This document shows, piece after piece, positions 8,381-12,894 of a stretch of DNA of 12,894 nucleotides. Made by a program: the position numbers and the translations under genes. Source of the stretch: Asterionellopsis glacialis (taxonomy: Eukaryota; Bacillariophyta; Plagiogrammaphyceae; Rhaphoneidales; Asterionellopsidaceae); contig WKLE02004533.1 in assembly GCA_014885115.2 (NCBI GenBank), forward strand, positions 1 to 12,894, read 5' to 3'. The notes below the pieces were generated by a model. It worked only from the letters and a program-made list of their open reading frames with translations, was not told where the DNA came from and ran no database searches. The first letter of the stretch is position 1. The number at the start of each line of letters is the position of its first letter.

Positions 8381-8486
8381 CGCACCCGGTAAGAGCCCAC
8401 ATCCGATCCCCTACAGACGTAAACCCACAGTAAGTACCAACATACACAAGACTCTTTACAACAAGAATCTTCCCCACCAGCCAACG

Positions 8487-10491
8487 ATGCAACCTCCCAA
8501 CGACAACGACGATGATGCTGCCATGAGCGGTATGCCATCCACATCATCTTGCTCCTCATCTATTCCGCCAACAACTTTAGGCAATCATCAAGAATCCGAC
8601 AAATTCATTGAAGTCCAAAGCAAAAAGAAGAAATCCATCCTAAAAAAATGCAAATTTAGGCCACGAACGCACCACTCGCTACAAATACCATCTCCAAGTT
8701 CATCTAACGATTCCTCCTTCCAACAGTGGCAGTGTAAACGCGGCAACTCTTCAAAAACAATTCGTCAAACAGATCTATTTTGTAGACAACACCACGTTAA
8801 TTTTCAAATGGCAAGACAATGAAAAGTCAAATCCTCTCATGAAAGCCAATCAACTCCCAACTAGCAAAACTAGCATCGAACAATGTATCTCTGGTACAAA
8901 CGCGTTTCAAGGACCCAACAATAGCAAAATCCTAAAGTTCTACATCCTCATCGAAACTTCTAGGTCATTTACTTCTTTTAAATAATCTATGAAACCATGG
9001 CTAGATCACCATAAGCATTGCATTTGGATAACTAAACTATCAACCACCAACAATCGCACCCTTGTGTGGCTCAAATTTGCACATCCCGAATGGACTAGAT
9101 ATGATGAACTCAAGAAAAACCTTTCAAATCTCATAATAGATAATTTGACCTGCAACTTGTGCGAGATTGACTTGCGCCCCTGGAAATCTTGTGTCGGCCG
9201 AGGTCCTAACGCAGTCCTCATCTATGCTATCACCATCTCATGCTGCGTACGGAATGTTGAGGTATACATGGAAGCTATGATTAAAGGCTTTTCCAAACCC
9301 AATTTAATTGCCCCGCTTCAATACATCGAAGTAATTCCTTTCCAAGGAATCACGAAACTTATTTCCAACGAAACAGTTTATTGCACATGCCAACGCACAC
9401 AATCAAGTAATTCCCAGATTACATAAACGATCCATCTACGGCTGCAAAGACCGGTTCAATCCAAGTTATCTATCCACGAACAATTATTGACTAAGAAATC
9501 CAAGGAGACTGAAGGATCACTGTTCCATTCGATCAAAAGCAGAGGCAGTAGCGGCTTTCTTATTATATTCTTTGACTCATATCTCAACGAAGTCATCAAA
9601 ACCACCGAGAATCTCAAGACCCATCTAGAGAAAGTTTTTCCGATCAACACCGTCCAGCAATTTATAGCAAAAATTAATACAAACTCCTATCAGTTCCTTA
9701 ACAATCAAGACGCCCAATCTGAAGTTTTGGACCTCAGCACAGTAGAGACTTATTATACGCAAATTAAACCAGGTAGCACTATATTTATACCACCAATCTC
9801 AAGCACTTCATCCGAAACAAACACACCAACCAATACAAATGTTACTACAACTCAGCCCAAACAGACATACATCAATATCACCTATGGCGGCGAGATATCT
9901 TCCCTGGGATCAAGATCAGCACAACATTCAAAACAGTCGTACGCAAATGCAGTATCCCATAACTCCGCTATATCACCATACTCAGGAAAAAAGGTAAATT
10001 TTTCTCCACTACCAACATCTACATCCGACGATACCACCATTGCATCAATGAAAAGCAAAATCCAGTCCATGATCGAAGCGTCACGTCGTGACATTGATTC
10101 ACATCTTAAAACACTAATCCAACAACACAAAACAGCTCAGGCAGAAATAGACTCCTTAAAAAAGCAACACAAGGAAACCAAACAACACCAAAAGAAGGAA
10201 CTTGAAGAATATAAAACTAACTTCATGAGCCAATTACTTCAAGAGGTATCACAATGCGTCCACAACTCCGTTAAGGCCAAATTTGACGCTCTTCAAGAAG
10301 CTGATTCGATGGTAGAATCCACTGTAAGATCTCCCATTCGAAAACTACCAAAAAATGTGGATTGTGACTTCTCTTCCGCAGAATCTGCAACAGAATCAAC
10401 TATTGACTCCCCTGAAACCAACTCCGACATCTATAACACTCCCAACAAACTAAGGAAAACCCGATCCAAAACGGGAACAACGACATCATGA
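8487..10491 (+). pseudogene. Non-LTR ORF1 (Gag-like, coiled coil), two stops and a frameshift
   Basis: ORF1 proteins of LINEs bind element RNA in the cytoplasmic particle. The start ATG 8487 is followed by an acidic, Ser-rich N-terminus and a basic patch (FIEVQSKKKKSILKKCKFRP). Near 8660-8675 the coding signal moves one frame, to TTRYKYHLQVHLTIPPSNSG. It continues through TAA 8983-8985, PWLDHHKHCIWI, NRTLVWLKFAHPEW and TAA 9424-9426, then open to the end (EGSLFHSIKSRGSSGF, FFDSYLNEVIKTTENL). A Ser/Thr/Pro/Asn-rich stretch (about 9790-10040) precedes a strong coiled coil (10048-10250, Lys/Gln/Glu-rich with heptad-like spacing) and an acidic Ser-rich tail. Nominal length is about 668 codons. 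No zinc knuckle is visible. Its TGA overlaps the ORF2 ATG. Three breaks make this copy non-functional unless some are sequencing errors. Confidence 0.78.
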
Positions 10492-12894
10492 GTATCCCTC
10501 AATATTTTAAATCCACTTCACTCACTACTCCCATATCGGACCAACATCACCACCTCATACCATCTCAAGTTCCACAACATATTCATCATCCCTTCAACCA
10601 GTCACCCCATACTCACACCAAAAACTACATGAAATCAACCATATTCGACTGGATCCTACCAGAATCTTGCACCCCTTACAAACATTATCAAGCAATAGGA
10701 GATATCATGCCAGACCCTAAAACATCAGACACAACTAGACTTTATATACAGAATGTCAACGGCATCCAATTCGATTCTAACGGAGGAGAACTCAACACTA
10801 TTGCAACGGAGATGGCTTGGATAAACTCAGACATAGTCGCACTCATCGAAACAAATCTTGACAACACTAAATATCAACTAAGACAGACAACCTATGACAT
10901 CATCCGAAAATACAACAAACATACTAAATGCGCAATTTCGGGCACCAGCATTCCATCTGTTTAATACTATAAACCCGGAGGCTTGATTAGCTGGTCCACA
11001 GGCAACATTACTGGACGCATACACTCATGTACTTCAGACCCACTAGGTTGCTGGATCCATTGGATACTCAACGGTAAAGAAAAACCATCCACATCATATT
11101 CATTTATCAGGTATGCAATGACTCCTCATCAACCGACAAATTCAATACCATGACTGCTTTTGCTCAGCAAACGTCTATCCTCAAACAGCAACGACATGAA
11201 AATACTCATCCCCGTCATCACTTCTGCCACAATTTAACTAAATTGCTGAAAAATATTGCTTTGCACAAAAATCAAGAAATTCTAATAGCCGGCGATTTCA
11301 ATGAGGAATTCGGAACCAACCAACGCGGCATTACAAAACTCGCTCAAGAATTTCAATTGCAAGATATCATGTATCATCATCTTTGCACATCCAAATTCAA
11401 CACATACTCCAGAGGTCGGAAACGCATCGATTATATTCTTGGCACCAAAGGATTTTTGCGGTCTACCATTCACGCAGGTTACGAACCCTTCCATCATAGA
11501 GTACAATCTGACCACCGCGGATTCTATATCGACTTCGCAACAAAGACTCTATTCCACAACTCTATGTCACCTCTTGCACCAATCACAGCTAGAGGCATGC
11601 ACAGTGAAAATAGGAAATCCAATAGGTTATATCTGGAAAAAATGTTCGCACATCTTACAGCAAACAACGTAAACCGAATGTTTACCGAATTAGATTCTAC
11701 ACAAGACAACATTAAAATTGCAGAAAAAATAAACTCACTAATTGTACAGGCCTCCCTCAGTGCAGAGAAGTGCGCAAGCATCCCCTCCCGACCTCCCCAA
11801 TCAAAACCCATCTACAAAGCAAGAGTATATTACAACAAACTACAAAAGTTATTATTCCTACTCAAGAACCATCCATCCGACCATACTCAGATAGAAAAAC
11901 AAAAACGATGCATATCCTCAGACATATCAACATTAGATAAACGGGAATGCAGCAGACTATTAAAAGAACAACGGGCACTTATTAAAACATTAGCAAAATC
12001 CGAAGCTGAAAGATACGCCCAGCAACTAGAGGAAGATCTGATATCAGCAGACTTGGAAGATGACAAGCATAAATTGACGATGCTACATAATCTCCGGAAA
12101 CGTCGTGAAATTAAGCAATTATTCCAAAAATTGAAAGGCTTCCGAAAACGAGACAATAACAGATGCTCTATCCAAGTTCCCACAAAACCCGATATAAACC
12201 CAAAAGAATGCACTACCTGGAAGGAAGTAACCGAACCGTCAGCGATCAACAAATATTTCCTCCGTCGTAACCAAACTCATTTTGGACAGGCAAACTCCAC
12301 CCCATTCAATGTCTTTCCCTTAAAAGAACAGATACCATTCTCCGGCATCGGCGTGACATCGGATTTAATTTTAGAAGGCACCTACAACGATACTAACATT
12401 GATGACATCACCGATATATTCGTCCAACATTTGAAATATAGAATTGTACCACCTTCAGATACACCAGAAATGTCGGCGTCCACCTTTGTTGGAAAAATTC
12501 GCAACTGGAAAGAAACTACGTCAACATCTCCATCCGGAGTTCACCTTGGACATTACCACGCACTCATAAAACCACACGATATTCCTCAAACTGATGAAGA
12601 AACGTACGCAGCCCTTGAAACTAAACGAACGTCCCTAATTGAAATCTGTACCAAGATGATTAATTACTCTCTTTCTAATGGATACTCGTACACAAGATGG
12701 CAGAACATCGTCAATGTCATGATTTTAAAAAAGCCCGGAGACACACGCATTTATCAACTTAGAGTCATACATTTATACGAAGCGGATTATAATCTCATCT
12801 TAAGCACAAGCTGGCGACAATCCATGCACGAAGCAGAGGACGCAGGAGTTATTAACCCAGGCCAATTTGGAGGTAGACCAGGCAGGACAGCACA
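10488..12894 (+). pseudogene. Non-LTR ORF2: APE endonuclease and reverse transcriptase (partial)
   Basis: ORF2 would nick target DNA and prime reverse transcription from the nick. After a His/Pro-rich N-terminus, the APE domain shows LYIQNVNGIQ (Asn 10752-10754), ALIETNLD (Glu 10848-10850), GDFNEEFG (11291), RIDYIL (11423) and SDH (11507-11515), so the metal and phosphate ligands typical of LINE endonucleases are all present. TAA 10962-10964 lies before YYKPGG...STGNITGRI, and an apparent one-base loss in the A-rich 11076-11084 shifts the frame. From about 11078 the frame is open to the window end, nearly 600 codons. A charged helical linker (11800-12150) leads to STSPSGVHLGHY and then LKKPGDTRIYQLRVIHLYEA and NPGQFGGRPGRT, which are the N-terminal RT blocks. 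The catalytic YxDD block is beyond the edge. Confidence 0.88.

Larger units (their letters stand above)
8381..12894 (+). mobile_element. APE-type non-LTR (LINE) retrotransposon, 3' end outside window
   Basis: Two overlapping plus-strand ORFs, a coiled-coil ORF1 and an endonuclease-RT ORF2, define a LINE-type element. Its left end is uncertain. The Gag-like coding signal fades near 8380 and the ORF1 ATG is at 8487, so a short 5' UTR of about 100 bp is inferred. CpG pairs become visibly more frequent from about 8480 on, which fits a younger insertion. The 3' UTR, tail and target-site duplication lie beyond the right edge. Confidence 0.78.

Noticed and set aside
5026..10964. Alternative genetic code with reassigned stop codons
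   Set aside because: All three stop codons occur as interruptions in the plus-strand genes, and the nearly 600-codon open part of ORF2 uses CAA, CAG and TGG with no TAA, TAG or TGA. That fits ordinary decay under the standard code.
11282..12252. Minus-strand open frames of 77-121 codons opposite ORF2
   Set aside because: They are shadows of the endonuclease/RT frame, which carries recognisable catalytic motifs.

Overview
The window looks like repeat-dense nuclear DNA of a eukaryotic microalga, most likely a diatom. Two things point there. A Ty3/Gypsy-type Gag-protease remnant carries an ILEFGIPATW stretch and a Cys/His cluster that I associate with diatom elements. An APE-type non-LTR retrotransposon carries RT segments (STSPSGVHLGHY, LRVIHLYEADYNLI) that I also associate with diatoms. 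Both are recognised from family knowledge, not from a search. I see no intact host gene, tRNA, rRNA or CRISPR array. Nearly every coding stretch is a transposable-element gene at some stage of decay.

Layout. (1) 1-1995, minus strand: a decayed LTR retrotransposon running off the left edge, with the pol N-terminus/protease (1-738), gag (739-1562) and a possible 5' LTR (about 1623-1995) bounded by TGTTA...TAACA. (2) About 2000-2375: non-coding DNA with nested inverted repeats. (3) 2376-3955, minus strand: a broken, Pro/Asn/Gln-rich gene of unknown family with a CxxC motif and a run of 21 A within the coding frame. (4) 3956-5010: non-coding repeats, namely four copies of a ~43-bp tandem repeat (4246-4417), a 191-bp MITE-like element with perfect 20-bp inverted ends (4698-4888) and a degenerate TCTTTGAT array. 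(5) 5026-8380, plus strand: two consecutive decayed genes I cannot name. The first is a ~226-codon frame broken only by three TGA codons. The second is a ~840-codon Gag-like gene with a decayed C-terminal Cys cluster. (6) About 8381-12894, plus strand: a younger non-LTR retrotransposon. ORF1 (8487-10491, coiled coil) overlaps ORF2 (from 10488, APE endonuclease then RT) by ATGA, and ORF2 runs off the right edge.

How the parts relate. In the non-LTR element, ORF1 would encode the RNA-binding particle protein and ORF2 the endonuclease and reverse transcriptase for target-primed reverse transcription. This copy has two in-frame stops and one frameshift in ORF1, and one stop and one frameshift in ORF2, followed by about 1.79 kb of uninterrupted frame. 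The upstream Gag-like gene has many more breaks, so the two are probably separate insertions of different age. Decayed coding strands are rich in A and C and poor in G on whichever strand carries the gene, so the base skew of the plus strand flips near 4.7-5.0 kb. Several frame changes lie in or near homopolymers, so sequencing error remains an alternative to true decay for some of them.
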